A stretch of 58,046 nt of DNA from a virus. The notes under the pieces were generated by a model that worked only from the letters and a program-made list of their open reading frames with translations, searched no databases and was not told the DNA's origin. The position numbers and the translations under genes were made by a program. This document shows positions 19,899 through 29,337 of the stretch, piece by piece. The first letter of the stretch is position 1; each line of letters starts with the position of its first letter. The stretch spans positions 1 through 58,046 of IMG/VR virus record IMGVR_UViG_3300025652_006157; one strand, given 5' to 3'.

Positions 19899-22161
19899 AG
19901 TGGCTATTATAGACAAGTACCCAAACAATACAAGATACAATCAGTTCTTTGATTTTGACTTTGACTTGTTACACTTATCTGATGTACGAAAAGATAAAAT
20001 ACTAAAGAAAGATATAACTTTAGACATAACCTTACAAGAAGGCTATGACTTCGTTATCCTAGTAGGCGCTGAGCCAGCCAAACATGTGGCTAAAATTACT
20101 GGTATAACTACTTCTCAAGGATTTTTAATTGAAGAAAGGTTTCTTCCTTTAACCAACCCTGCTATGGCTAAGATTAAGCCAGAGAGTTTGCCTGCTTTTA
20201 ATAAAGCGGTAGACAGTATAAATGCTTATATCAAAGGCGAACATGCTGAGATAGCTAAAGTAGAAACGTATTTCATTCAAGATGAAAATGTTGCTATTAA
20301 GTATATAACTAAGCTACTAGCTTCTGACTTTAAGTACTTATCTGTAGATACTGAGACAACCTCTTTATACGCTAGAGACGGTTATGTGTTAGGTATCTCT
20401 TTATCTCACAAAGAGAAGTTTGGTGTATACATTGACTCAGATTATATCTCTGACACAGTACAAAACCTACTTCAAAAGCTGTTCTTAGCTAAGACTTGCG
20501 TATTTCATAATGCAAAGTTTGATATTAAGATGCTAGAGTACCATTTCGATTTTGTATTTGATAAAGTCGAAGATACTATGATGATTCATTACTTACTAGA
20601 TGAAAGCCCAGGCACACACGGACTTAAGCCTTTAAGTATTAAGTACACAGACTTAGGCGACTATGATAAAGAGTTAGACGAGTTCAGAAATAACTACTGT
20701 AAAAACCATAAGATTAAGCGAGCAGACTTTACATATGATTTAATACCTGCCCCAATACTTTCAACTTATGCCGCTATAGATACTGCGGCAACTCTTGAAT
20801 TATTTAATAAGTTTTTCCCTTCTATTGAAGGCAGTGAAGGACTAACAAACGTATACAGAAATATCATGGTTCCAGCTATGAAGTTTCTTTGTGAAATGGA
20901 AGAAAATGGTGTACCTTTTAGCAGAGAACGTCTAAGAGAGGCTCAGGTTATCTTTGCGGCTAGATTGCATGACTTAAAGTCTTCTTTCTACTCATTTGAT
21001 GTAGTAAAGCAGTTTGAAGCTGCAACTAATAAAATATTCAACCCTAACTCAGTAATACACTTACGCACTATATTCTTTGATATGCTAAGATTACCTACAC
21101 CAGACAAGAGAACTGATACTGGTGCTATATCTACGGATAAAGAAGTTCTAGAAGAGCTTGGTAAGATTCATGCGCTTCCAAAGGCTATATCTGAATATAA
21201 GAAGATGTACAAGATCAAGTCTACTTATTTAGACAAGATTTTAATTGGGCTAGACAGTGATAATAGATTGCGCACAGGCTTTAACCTGACGACTACGACC
21301 TCCGGTCGACTTTCGTCTAGTGGTAAACTGAACATGCAACAGCTTCCTCGTGACGATAAGACTGTGAAACGCTGTATTAAGGCAAGAGAAGGATATGAGA
21401 TAGTCTCTCAAGATTTAAAAACCGCTGAAATGTATATTGCCGCAGTTCTATCTGGCGATGAGAAGCTGCGTTCTGTATTTATTGAAGGCGGAGATTTCCA
21501 TAGTTCAATGGCTAAGATTGCTTTCAATATTAATTGTCCTGTTGAAGAAATAGCTGAGAAGTATAAAGAACTACGCCAAGCGGCTAAAGCTGTAACCTTC
21601 GGTATTTTGTTCGGTTCTGGTGCGGCTAAAGTTGGTGAGTCTATTGGCAAGTCTACAGAAGAAGCTCAAGAGATTATCAATGAATACTTTGGTAACTTCC
21701 CTAAACTTAAGAAATGGCTTGATTTACAGAAACAGTTAATTAAACAGCATGGTGAGTTATATTCTGCCTTCGGTAGAAAACGTAGACTTAAAAATGCTTT
21801 TTCTAGTGATAGACAAGTATCTGGTCATGCTATACGTTCGGGTGTTAACTTCCAAATCCAATCAGTAAGTTCTGATTTGAACTTAATTGCGGCGTTCAAT
21901 ACACAGCTTCGTATTAAGCAAGAAAACCTAGATGTTAAAATATTCGCACTAGTACATGATAGTATTATTGCAGAAGTTAAGATAGAAGATAAAGCTAGAT
22001 ACCTACAAATAATGGCAGAAGAAACACAGAAAGATATGGGTGTTAGTATCCCTGGTTCTCCTGTTGGTCTTGATGTTGAAATAGGTGAAGATTACTCGTT
22101 TGTTAAAGCAGCTGCTCCTGAGATGGACGCAGAGAATGAATTTGCTTTATTAGATGAATAA
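19885..22161 (+). CDS. Family A DNA polymerase with 3'-5' exonuclease
   Basis: 758 aa. The exonuclease domain shows SVDTETTSLYARDG, VFHNAKFDIKML and YAAIDTAATLELF. The polymerase domain shows TTTSGRLSSSGKLNMQQLPR, motif A VSQDLKTAEMYIAA, motif B RQAAKAVTFGILFGSG and motif C LVHDSIIAEV. Against bacterial Pol I, the conserved Tyr of motif B (FGxxYG) is Phe and the Glu after HD in motif C is Ser. There is no 5' nuclease domain; that activity is the separate protein at 28507. Start ATG at 19885 sits 8 nt after AAAGGA. Main phage replicase. Confidence 0.94.
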   Translation: MTMPKVAIIDKYPNNTRYNQFFDFDFDLLHLSDVRKDKILKKDITLDITLQEGYDFVILVGAEPAKHVAKITGITTSQGFLIEERFLPLTNPAMAKIKPESLPAFNKAVDSINAYIKGEHAEIAKVETYFIQDENVAIKYITKLLASDFKYLSVDTETTSLYARDGYVLGISLSHKEKFGVYIDSDYISDTVQNLLQKLFLAKTCVFHNAKFDIKMLEYHFDFVFDKVEDTMMIHYLLDESPGTHGLKPLSIKYTDLGDYDKELDEFRNNYCKNHKIKRADFTYDLIPAPILSTYAAIDTAATLELFNKFFPSIEGSEGLTNVYRNIMVPAMKFLCEMEENGVPFSRERLREAQVIFAARLHDLKSSFYSFDVVKQFEAATNKIFNPNSVIHLRTIFFDMLRLPTPDKRTDTGAISTDKEVLEELGKIHALPKAISEYKKMYKIKSTYLDKILIGLDSDNRLRTGFNLTTTTSGRLSSSGKLNMQQLPRDDKTVKRCIKAREGYEIVSQDLKTAEMYIAAVLSGDEKLRSVFIEGGDFHSSMAKIAFNINCPVEEIAEKYKELRQAAKAVTFGILFGSGAAKVGESIGKSTEEAQEIINEYFGNFPKLKKWLDLQKQLIKQHGELYSAFGRKRRLKNAFSSDRQVSGHAIRSGVNFQIQSVSSDLNLIAAFNTQLRIKQENLDVKIFALVHDSIIAEVKIEDKARYLQIMAEETQKDMGVSIPGSPVGLDVEIGEDYSFVKAAAPEMDAENEFALLDE

Positions 22162-22663
22162 CCTAACATTAGATAAGATAGTATTCCCCGTATTTAAGTT
22201 AAGAAGCTATGACAAGATAGAAACCATAGACGGAATAACTACAGTATATACTTACTGGGGAGTATATATCTTGGATAATAAGAATCTAGCGGGAGATACT
22301 ATAGGGGCTAGACGTGTTAAGATAACAACGGATAATGTCTACAAGCTACAGAAAGTTATAAAGTCTCCTAGGGCTTTAATAGTAGGGGCTACAAGTAAGG
22401 ATACATACATAGACAATGCTGGCAGGATATTCTCCTATAAGAAGATGAAAAACTGCCTAGTAAGGTGCTATGAAATCAAAAGTACAGTGCGGGCTAACTC
22501 GAGAATAATAATTCACTTATATGACCACCCTATTCCCGTTGTTGTACCTATTGCGGCTTATGATAGTGAATATAAGTATGTAACTATTGTAAGATACGGG
22601 GAGTATTATTTAATGTACAGCTTAGAAAGAGAGTATGTAAAAGAATTTAAGAAGAAGCTATGA
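22154..22663 (+). CDS. Hypothetical protein between polymerase and helicase
   Basis: 169 aa, basic and beta-rich (IVFPVFKLRSYDKIETID, VYTYWGVYILDN, VTIVRYGEYYLMYSL). Overlaps the polymerase stop by 8 nt and the helicase start by 4 nt, so it is embedded in the replication operon. No domain recognised; a beta-barrel nucleic-acid binder is possible. Confidence 0.68.
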   Translation: MNNLTLDKIVFPVFKLRSYDKIETIDGITTVYTYWGVYILDNKNLAGDTIGARRVKITTDNVYKLQKVIKSPRALIVGATSKDTYIDNAGRIFSYKKMKNCLVRCYEIKSTVRANSRIIIHLYDHPIPVVVPIAAYDSEYKYVTIVRYGEYYLMYSLEREYVKEFKKKL

Positions 22664-23949
22664 AGGCAGTAATAAGTAATAGAATATATTTAAACTACGA
22701 TGCAGACTTACTAGAGAAGCTGAAAGGTGTATTAACATACTCCTTTCAGCCTAGTAATCCTGAAGCAATGCCGGAGATAATATGTAACGCTACCTCTATA
22801 GGTACTAGAGCGATAACTATACCTTCTGGCAGGGTAGACTTAATCCCTAAAGGTTGGGAGATAGTTGATAAACGAGTTTATCCTGAATATAAGTTCCCCG
22901 AAATGGCGGCTAGTATTAAACTGAGACCAGACCAGCAAGAGATATATGATAATATAGAAGGTGACTGCATAATCAATGCACAACCTGGTTGGGGCAAGAC
23001 CTTTACAGGTTTAGCTATAGCCGCAAAGTTTGGTCTCAAGACTTTGATAGTGGTCCACAATGTCGCTTTGCGACAACAGTGGGAAGATGAATACTTTAAG
23101 ATGTTCGGTGAGCGTGCTGGTGTCATTGGTAGTGGTAGAAAGGATATTAATAGTCCTGTAGTTATTGCTAATGTACAAACCTTGTCTAAGATAGCGGGTG
23201 ATGTTGCGGATAAGTTCGGACTTATCATAATGGATGAAGTACATCATTGTCCTGCTTCTACCTTTAAGAATATTATAGATAAATCTAAGGCTAGTATTAA
23301 AGTGGGACTGTCTGCAACATTAGTACGAAGAGATAAGAAACATATCCTACTGTATGACTTCTTTGGTAAGAAGTTATTTAAACCTGAAGAGCAGAACAGG
23401 ATGAAACCTACGGTTACTATGGTATATACTGAGACTGAACTATCTAGTAATAGGATAATACCTTGGGCAACTAAAGTTAACTCTATAGCTAATAATATGC
23501 GACACAGGCACTTGATAATAGACCTAGCAAATAGTGCTATTGAGGGCGGGCATAAAACTTTAGTATTAGGAGATAGGGTAGAGTTTCTAGATTATTGCGC
23601 TTCACTAACTAAAAGTGCGGTTGCTATAACTGGGCAAACAGAAGATAGAAAGGCACTACTTAAAAGAGTCTTTACAGATATAGGGGCTATATACGGTACT
23701 ACCTCTATCTTCAAAGAAGGTATATCAGTGGATATTCTAAGCTGTGTGATTTTAGCCTTCCCTGTTAGTCACTTAAATCTAGGTATGTTAGAGCAAATAA
23801 TCGGTCGTATTACTAGAGAGTACGAAGGTAAGATGAATCCTCATATTATAGATGTATGCTACAAAGGGGCTACAGGTAAAAGGCAGGCAGCCGGAAGATT
23901 AAACTATTATATAAATATGGGGTATTCAGTTAAAGAAGTACGAATATGA
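22660..23949 (+). CDS. SF2 DNA helicase (T5 D10 / UvsW-like)
   Basis: 429 aa. SF2 motifs in order: Q/I region LRPDQQEIYDNIEG, Walker A AQPGWGKTFTGL (about 107-118), Ia TLIVVHNVALRQQW, II LIIMDEVHHCPAS (DEVH), III VGLSATLVRRD, IV-V ALVLG-like KTLVLGDRVEF and GTTSIFKEGISVDIL, VI EQIIGRITRE. Likely a branch-migration or recombination helicase. Overlaps both neighbours by 4 nt. T5 has a comparable helicase (D10) in the same gene order. Confidence 0.9.
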   Translation: MKAVISNRIYLNYDADLLEKLKGVLTYSFQPSNPEAMPEIICNATSIGTRAITIPSGRVDLIPKGWEIVDKRVYPEYKFPEMAASIKLRPDQQEIYDNIEGDCIINAQPGWGKTFTGLAIAAKFGLKTLIVVHNVALRQQWEDEYFKMFGERAGVIGSGRKDINSPVVIANVQTLSKIAGDVADKFGLIIMDEVHHCPASTFKNIIDKSKASIKVGLSATLVRRDKKHILLYDFFGKKLFKPEEQNRMKPTVTMVYTETELSSNRIIPWATKVNSIANNMRHRHLIIDLANSAIEGGHKTLVLGDRVEFLDYCASLTKSAVAITGQTEDRKALLKRVFTDIGAIYGTTSIFKEGISVDILSCVILAFPVSHLNLGMLEQIIGRITREYEGKMNPHIIDVCYKGATGKRQAAGRLNYYINMGYSVKEVRI

Positions 23950-24365
23950 TACTAAGGTACAACCTATTAAACTTACTTAAAACTATGAGTAAGTCAGAGA
24001 TATTATTTCATTTAGAAAGACGACTAACAGGCAGAATGATAACCGGAAAGGATATAATCGCATCCGCCGAACCCCTCCCCTCATTTTTACTTGAAAGCGA
24101 AAGCTATATTTGTTATAATAATACACTAAATGAGAATTTTAGAAATCGCGCTACTATCGAGGAGCGCATAGTATATCTTTACTTGGCAGGGAAGAGAGAC
24201 TTCCTAGAGTATAAAATGCGAGGAATTACTACTATCCCAGTAGAGTTTTCTGACCTCCCTGTAGAGAAGTTAAGGCTCAACAATCTCTTAGACATAAGAG
24301 ACAATTTAATTCACTTTAAAAACGTACCCACGACGTTGGGGAAATTCGGAGAAACAAAATGGTAG
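23946..24365 (+). CDS. Hypothetical protein
   Basis: 139 aa, start coupled to the helicase stop. Helical and basic (LLNLLKTMSKSEILFHLERR), with NFRNRATIEERIVYLYLAG in the middle. No family recognised. A promoter-like sequence lies inside it and its end overlaps the SSB gene by 7 nt. Confidence 0.65.
   Translation: MILRYNLLNLLKTMSKSEILFHLERRLTGRMITGKDIIASAEPLPSFLLESESYICYNNTLNENFRNRATIEERIVYLYLAGKRDFLEYKMRGITTIPVEFSDLPVEKLRLNNLLDIRDNLIHFKNVPTTLGKFGETKW
24091..24119 (+). promoter_or_regulatory. Intragenic sigma70-type promoter upstream of SSB
   Basis: TTGAAA at 24091-24096, 17 bp, TATAAT at 24114-24119. Within the 23946 gene, 240 bp before the SSB gene; it could boost SSB. Confidence 0.55.
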
Positions 24366-25021
24366 CATTTGCAAAAGTTAATGGTTCAGCTAAAAAAGGC
24401 GAACTAGAGTATTTCAAATTCAAAGACGGAACTAACGTATTTCGTATGTTCGGTGGTATTCTAGCCCGTTATGTATACTGGGTTCCTACTAGAGATGGAA
24501 GCGGCTCAGTTCCTATCGAATGTTTATCATTCGATAGAGAAGAAGAACGCTTTACTAATCTAGAGCGAGACGTAGTATCAGAACACTTCCCAGACATTAA
24601 CTGTGGTTGGGCGTATATGGCGTTATGTCTTGACCCTGTAGACGGCAAAGTAAAAGCTTTAGGGCTTAAGAAAAAAATGTTCGAACAAATCATATTAGCT
24701 TCAGAGGATTTAGGCGACCCAACAGACCTTACAGATGGTTGGGCGGTAGCAGTTAATCGTAAGAAAACTGGACCAAAAGCGTTTAACGTTGAGTACACCG
24801 TAGAGGTTCTTAAATGCCAAAAGAATAAAGTACCTCTAACAGCAGAAGAAATAGTGATAGTTGAAGCATCTAAAACTATTGACGAGTACTTTCCTAGACA
24901 GACAGTAGAAGACCAGTTAGCGTTCTTAAAACGTTCTATTCTTCCAGAAGAAGAAGAAGGAAACGTAGACGAAGAAGCCGCCGCTGAGTTAGCCGCTTTA
25001 GACGATGATATCCCTATGTAA
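24359..25021 (+). CDS. Single-stranded DNA-binding protein (predicted)
   Basis: 220 aa. The N-terminal half begins FAKVNGSAKKGELEYFKFKD with GTNVFRMFGG, a pattern seen in phage SSBs where the Lys-rich start precedes an OB fold. The C-terminus is very acidic and ends AALDDDIPM, the classic SSB tail used to recruit partners. It sits between a recombination helicase and SbcCD. A strong terminator follows, so SSB ends this operon. Family assignment is by pattern, not by a catalytic motif. Confidence 0.75.
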   Translation: MVAFAKVNGSAKKGELEYFKFKDGTNVFRMFGGILARYVYWVPTRDGSGSVPIECLSFDREEERFTNLERDVVSEHFPDINCGWAYMALCLDPVDGKVKALGLKKKMFEQIILASEDLGDPTDLTDGWAVAVNRKKTGPKAFNVEYTVEVLKCQKNKVPLTAEEIVIVEASKTIDEYFPRQTVEDQLAFLKRSILPEEEEGNVDEEAAAELAALDDDIPM

Positions 25022-25042
25022 TCTATAAGATTTAAGCAAACT

Positions 25043-25071
25043 AAAAAGCCCCGCACGTTGTGGGGCTTTTT
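25043..25071 (+). terminator. Intrinsic terminator after SSB
   Basis: AAAAAGCCCCGCA-CGT-TGTGGGGCTTTTT; symmetrical, so it could work in both directions. Confidence 0.95.
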
Positions 25072-25085
25072 ACTCTTGGAGAAAT

Positions 25086-26057
25086 ATGAAAATACTATAC
25101 ACAGCTGACCTTCATATTAAACTGGGTCAGAAAAACGTACCAAAAGAGTGGCAGAAAAACCGCTTCAAAAAATTCTTCGAAGAGTTTTGTATCCTTGCTG
25201 AAGATGCTGACTTAGTAATCCTTGGAGGTGATATATTCGATCGCGCGCCCAACTTAGAAGAACTTGAACTATATTTTCAATTAGTTACGCGCTTACCTAC
25301 TAAGACGTATATTTATGATGGAAACCATGAGGCAACCAGAAAAGGACATACCTTCTTCGAAGCGTTAAAGCCTGTTACTGAGGCTCTTAATAAGAATGTA
25401 ACAATACTTTTAGGTGCACAACAAATTGAGGAGGGCGGTCAGAAGATTGACTTTATACCTTACACAGACTTGTATAAGTTAAAAACCGACCAGTTTTCTG
25501 ACTTAACATCTGATTTATTATGTACACATGTTAGAGGGGATATTCCTCCCCACGTGACAGCAGAAGTTGACCTAACACTATTTAATAAATGGAAAACTGT
25601 ACTAGCTGGCGATTTACATAGCTACAGCAATAGTCAGCGGAATATACTATATCCGGGCAGTCCTCTTACTACTTCCTTCCATAGAAAAGAAGTAAAGACA
25701 GGAGTTATACTGTTCGACACGGACGACCACTCACATATATGGATTGAGTTAAAACTTCCGCAACTTATACGTAAGACGGTAGATAATATGCAGGATGCTA
25801 TAGCTACAGGATTTCATCATACAGTTTACGAGATTGAAGGCTCAAGCTTAGAGTTAGCAGACATAGACACTAAGAATGACCTTATAGATAAAAAACTAGT
25901 TAAGCGAGAGTATTCATCTACGCTAGACTTAAGCAACAAAACCTTGAGAGAAGAAGTAATTATATACTTACAAGATATACAACATCTATCAGGTACGGAA
26001 ATTTCTACAGTTATGGGAGTATTTGATGATATATATACAAAAACTGCAGTGGAGTAA
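25086..26057 (+). CDS. sbcD: SbcD/Mre11-like nuclease subunit
   Basis: 323 aa metallophosphoesterase. Motifs in order: KILYTADLHIKLG (DxH), LVILGGDIFDR (GD), IYDGNHEATRKG (GNHE), LLCTHVRGD (H) and VLAGDLHSYS (GDxH), i.e. the complete two-metal site. With the overlapping SbcC it forms the nuclease that opens hairpins and blocked ends; T5 carries the pair as D13/D12. RBS TTGGAGAAAT. Transcription restarts here after the SSB terminator, but I see no clear promoter. Confidence 0.93.
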   Translation: MKILYTADLHIKLGQKNVPKEWQKNRFKKFFEEFCILAEDADLVILGGDIFDRAPNLEELELYFQLVTRLPTKTYIYDGNHEATRKGHTFFEALKPVTEALNKNVTILLGAQQIEEGGQKIDFIPYTDLYKLKTDQFSDLTSDLLCTHVRGDIPPHVTAEVDLTLFNKWKTVLAGDLHSYSNSQRNILYPGSPLTTSFHRKEVKTGVILFDTDDHSHIWIELKLPQLIRKTVDNMQDAIATGFHHTVYEIEGSSLELADIDTKNDLIDKKLVKREYSSTLDLSNKTLREEVIIYLQDIQHLSGTEISTVMGVFDDIYTKTAVE

Positions 26058-27849
26058 TTGGTTTAGTTATGGCGCTAGCAATGAGTTAGAGTTTACCAAC
26101 ACTTCCTTACTGCAGATTTGTGGTGCTAACGGCACAGGTAAAAGCTCCATACCAATTATACTAGAAGAAACTTTATTTGGTAAAAATAGCAAGGGTATTA
26201 AAAAGGCGGATATACCAAACAGAGCCATAGACTCAGCCGCTGTAGATAGTGTAGTCTACTTTTTAGCAGAGGATATTCAGTATGAAGTGCATCTACACAG
26301 AAAAGGGGCAAGTACTAAACTGACGTTAATTCAGGATAAAGAAGATATTTCAAGCCATACAGCTACTGGAACATACACCCAAATAGCTAATATTCTAGGT
26401 TTAGACTATAAACTATACTCTCAGCTAACATACCAAAGCAGTACAAGCAGCTTACAGTTCTTGAAGGCTACAGATACTGAGCGGAAGAAATTTCTAATCT
26501 CTCTATTTAACCTCGATGATTACCTTGCCTTACATGAGCAGTTCAAGAACGAGCATAAAGTAGTAAGTAGTAAAACGACATATATTTCAGGTCAGGCGGA
26601 TAGTTCTAGTAAGTGGCTGGCTAGTCACAAGGATATGGACTTAACTGAAAAACCCTTTCAAGAACTACCTATAGTCGAATCTAGTGATATAGATGAATTA
26701 TCTGCTCTTTCTAACTCATTGACCAATATTAAGTCTAATAACGTAAAGATTAATAAAAATAATGCGTATAAGGTCAAGCTAGAGGAGATTGATAAAGACC
26801 TTCTAATTTATAAAGAAGATGCCCCTGCAGAATCTGCCCTCTCTAATATAGAGGGCGATATTAAAGTAGAGGCGGCCAATCTTGCTAGAGTTAACAGAGA
26901 GCTAAAACTGCTAGAAGCTAAAAGTATAGATAAGACATGCAGTTCCTGCGGACAAACCATACATGCAGAAAATGTAGCAGATATGGTTGAAAAATTGAAG
27001 AAGGAGGCGTCTACTAGTAAGTACAAAACCGATGGGTTTTCAGAAACACTAGTTGTTGTAAAAGCATCTGTTGCAGCATATAAGAAGCACAGGTCTGCGG
27101 TTGATGAGTTTGAGAAGCTATCTAATTATATAGATGACTCCCTTCCAGAGGAGATAGACTCAGAAGAAGACCTAGAAGTAAGCATTACAGCTATTAAAGC
27201 TAAGATTAGAGATAGAGAGTCAGAGGTTAAGAAAGTATCTTTAAAAAATGCAGAAGCCACAGCACATAATGCTAAGATAGAAATACTTTCCGAAGAGTTG
27301 AAAACACATACTGAAAAATTGAGTAGTCTGTTTTCTGAGCAGACTAGTCTACAAAATAAGATGGCTGTTTTAGCCACGCTTAAAGACGCTTTTGGAACAA
27401 CAGGACTATTAACCTATAAACTAGAGTTTGTTGTGAAAGCATTAGAAGAGGAGATAAATAATTATCTTGTCGAGCTTTCCTCGGGACGCTTCCAGATATT
27501 GTTTGTCCTTGTAAAAGATAAATTAAATATCGAGATTATAGATAATGGAACTAATATTTCTATTAATGCTTTGTCTACTGGCGAACTTGCAAGAGTTAAT
27601 ACAAGTACTGTATTGGCTATCCGCAAGCTTATGTCAAATATCAGCAAGACTAAACTCAACTTACTCTTTCTTGATGAGATCATGGGTGTGTTGGATGAAG
27701 AAGGGAAAGATACCCTAATTGCATTACTGATTAAAGAGAACCTTAATACCCTTATTGTTAGCCATGAATTCCAACACCCACTGGTTCCACAAGTACTAGT
27801 CTCTAAAAATGAGCAAGACATTGCAAGTATTGAGAAAGTTAATGGATAG
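26026..27849 (+). CDS. sbcC: SbcC/Rad50-like ATPase subunit
   Basis: 607 aa. Walker A GANGTGKSS (about 33-41), Q-loop SQLTYQSSTSS, a long coiled coil interrupted by the zinc hook CSSCGQ (about 305-310), signature LSTGELARVN and Walker B LLFLDEIMGVLDEEG near the C-terminus, with the H-loop IVSHEF. Short for SbcC but comparable to phage versions. ATG at 26026 chosen (GGGAG upstream); it overlaps sbcD by 32 nt, which implies strict coupling. Confidence 0.93.
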   Translation: MIYIQKLQWSNWFSYGASNELEFTNTSLLQICGANGTGKSSIPIILEETLFGKNSKGIKKADIPNRAIDSAAVDSVVYFLAEDIQYEVHLHRKGASTKLTLIQDKEDISSHTATGTYTQIANILGLDYKLYSQLTYQSSTSSLQFLKATDTERKKFLISLFNLDDYLALHEQFKNEHKVVSSKTTYISGQADSSSKWLASHKDMDLTEKPFQELPIVESSDIDELSALSNSLTNIKSNNVKINKNNAYKVKLEEIDKDLLIYKEDAPAESALSNIEGDIKVEAANLARVNRELKLLEAKSIDKTCSSCGQTIHAENVADMVEKLKKEASTSKYKTDGFSETLVVVKASVAAYKKHRSAVDEFEKLSNYIDDSLPEEIDSEEDLEVSITAIKAKIRDRESEVKKVSLKNAEATAHNAKIEILSEELKTHTEKLSSLFSEQTSLQNKMAVLATLKDAFGTTGLLTYKLEFVVKALEEEINNYLVELSSGRFQILFVLVKDKLNIEIIDNGTNISINALSTGELARVNTSTVLAIRKLMSNISKTKLNLLFLDEIMGVLDEEGKDTLIALLIKENLNTLIVSHEFQHPLVPQVLVSKNEQDIASIEKVNG

Positions 27850-28048
27850 TATGTTAGGGCTAAAAGCCTTAATAAAAAACCACTACCCAGAACTAGAACC
27901 TAACGGAAGTAGGTCTCTGTTTGAGGCTGTATGTGATATAGCAGACAAAGTAGGATATATCAGACCAAATAGTTATGACCTTATAGAACCCTATCCCGGT
28001 AACTTAGTAGATTTCATAATAGATAAGTATAAAAAAGGGCTTGACTGA
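27842..28048 (+). CDS. Hypothetical 68-aa protein
   Basis: ATG at 27842 overlaps the sbcC stop by 8 nt, preferred to a start 33 nt further inside sbcC. MDSMLGLKALIKNHYPELEP, then FEAVCDIADKVGYIR. The stop overlaps the next ATG. No function recognised. Confidence 0.62.
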   Translation: MDSMLGLKALIKNHYPELEPNGSRSLFEAVCDIADKVGYIRPNSYDLIEPYPGNLVDFIIDKYKKGLD

Positions 28049-28503
28049 TGGTAGCTAAAGTAGATTCAAGAGCCAAAGGCGCTAGGATAGAGGCTCAAAT
28101 AAAGAAAGTGCTTAAAGAGAGAACAGGCTTAAACTGGGAAAGGATTCCCTCCTCTGGAGCACTAGATGCCAAACACGGGTTGAAAGGAGATTTGTACGTT
28201 CCTGGAGAAGGTAATCTATTCTGTGTAGAGGTTAAAGGCTATAAAGACGATCATATTAATAGTGGACTACTTACCCATAAAACACCTCAGATAGAGGAGT
28301 GGGTAATACAGGCTAGAAGACAGGGCGTGCAGGTAGATAAGAAATGGCTATTAATATTTAAGTTCGATAGAAGTAAAATATTTGTATGCTTCGAAGATGA
28401 ACCAATAGAAGAGTATAGGTATATATACTATTCACACTTGAACGTATATATGGCGCTTTTAGATGATTGGCTAGAAGACAACCCAAAATTTATAAAGGTA
28501 TAA
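28048..28503 (+). CDS. PD-(D/E)XK nuclease, probable Holliday junction resolvase
   Basis: 151 aa. N-terminal KGARIEAQIKKVLKERTG contains the resolvase-type Glu; ERIPSSGALDAKHGLKGDLY provides the Ser-Gly and metal-binding Asp; FCVEVKGYKD is the ExK motif, together the archaeal Hjc-like active site. Expected to cut four-way junctions left by recombination or replication. Neighbours are SbcCD and the flap nuclease, as in T5. Confidence 0.82.
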   Translation: MVAKVDSRAKGARIEAQIKKVLKERTGLNWERIPSSGALDAKHGLKGDLYVPGEGNLFCVEVKGYKDDHINSGLLTHKTPQIEEWVIQARRQGVQVDKKWLLIFKFDRSKIFVCFEDEPIEEYRYIYYSHLNVYMALLDDWLEDNPKFIKV

Positions 28504-28506
28504 TTA

Positions 28507-29337
28507 ATGGCTACATCATTTGCAAAAATGGGAGATAAATCTAGTTTTAATAATCTACTAGTATTAGATAGTCTTAACTTAGCATTTAGGTATAAACATG
28601 CTAAAACTAGGAACTATGCGGCTAAGTATTTAGAGACTGTTAGGTCTTTAGCTAACTCATACGAGTGTCGTGATATAATCATAACTGCTGATTTTAAGGG
28701 CTCAAGCTACAGGAGAGGTATAGACCCTGAGTACAAGGCTAACAGGAAAGTATTAAAAGAGAAACAATCACCAGAAGAAAGAGAAGAGTTTGAAGAGTTC
28801 TTCGAGGATTACCTTAAAACTCTAGAGATACTAGAGTTAGCAGGTTTTCCAATATTAAAGTATGAGGGCGTAGAGGCGGATGATATTGCCGCGTATATCT
28901 CTAAGTACTACAGTAAGAACTATGAACATACTTGGTTAATAAGTTCGGATCGAGATTGGGACTTATTAGTAAATAAAAAAGTTTCTAGGTTTTCATATGT
29001 AACAAGAAAGGAGATTACTTTAGATAATTGGGAACAGCATTACGACTGCACGCAAGAGCAGTACATATCTTTAAAAGTTCTCCAAGGAGATTCGGGAGAT
29101 AACGTTCCAGGGGTTGCAGGTATTGGACCTAAACGTGCGGCTTCTTTACTAAGAGAGTACGGTAGTGCTTTAGATATTTACGACATGCTACCAATAGACC
29201 AGAAGTATAAGCATATACAAAACTTAAATGAGTTCGGGGACCGCATACTGGTTAACTATGAACTAATGGACCTACTCACCTTCTGCGAGGCAGCAATCGG
29301 AGAAGACAATATCAAAGACATAGAAGGAAAACTATGA
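28507..29337 (+). CDS. 5'-3' flap endonuclease/exonuclease (T5 D15-like)
   Basis: 276 aa, the usual size for phage FEN. LVLDSLNLAFRYKHA (first Asp), IIITADFKGSSYRRG, GVEADDIAAYIS and LISSDRDWDLLV give the acidic metal cluster; GDSGDNVPGVAGIGPKRAAS is the helix-3-turn / HhH DNA-binding motif. It removes RNA primers and flaps and supplies the 5' nuclease absent from the polymerase. Confidence 0.94.
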   Translation: MATSFAKMGDKSSFNNLLVLDSLNLAFRYKHAKTRNYAAKYLETVRSLANSYECRDIIITADFKGSSYRRGIDPEYKANRKVLKEKQSPEEREEFEEFFEDYLKTLEILELAGFPILKYEGVEADDIAAYISKYYSKNYEHTWLISSDRDWDLLVNKKVSRFSYVTRKEITLDNWEQHYDCTQEQYISLKVLQGDSGDNVPGVAGIGPKRAASLLREYGSALDIYDMLPIDQKYKHIQNLNEFGDRILVNYELMDLLTFCEAAIGEDNIKDIEGKL

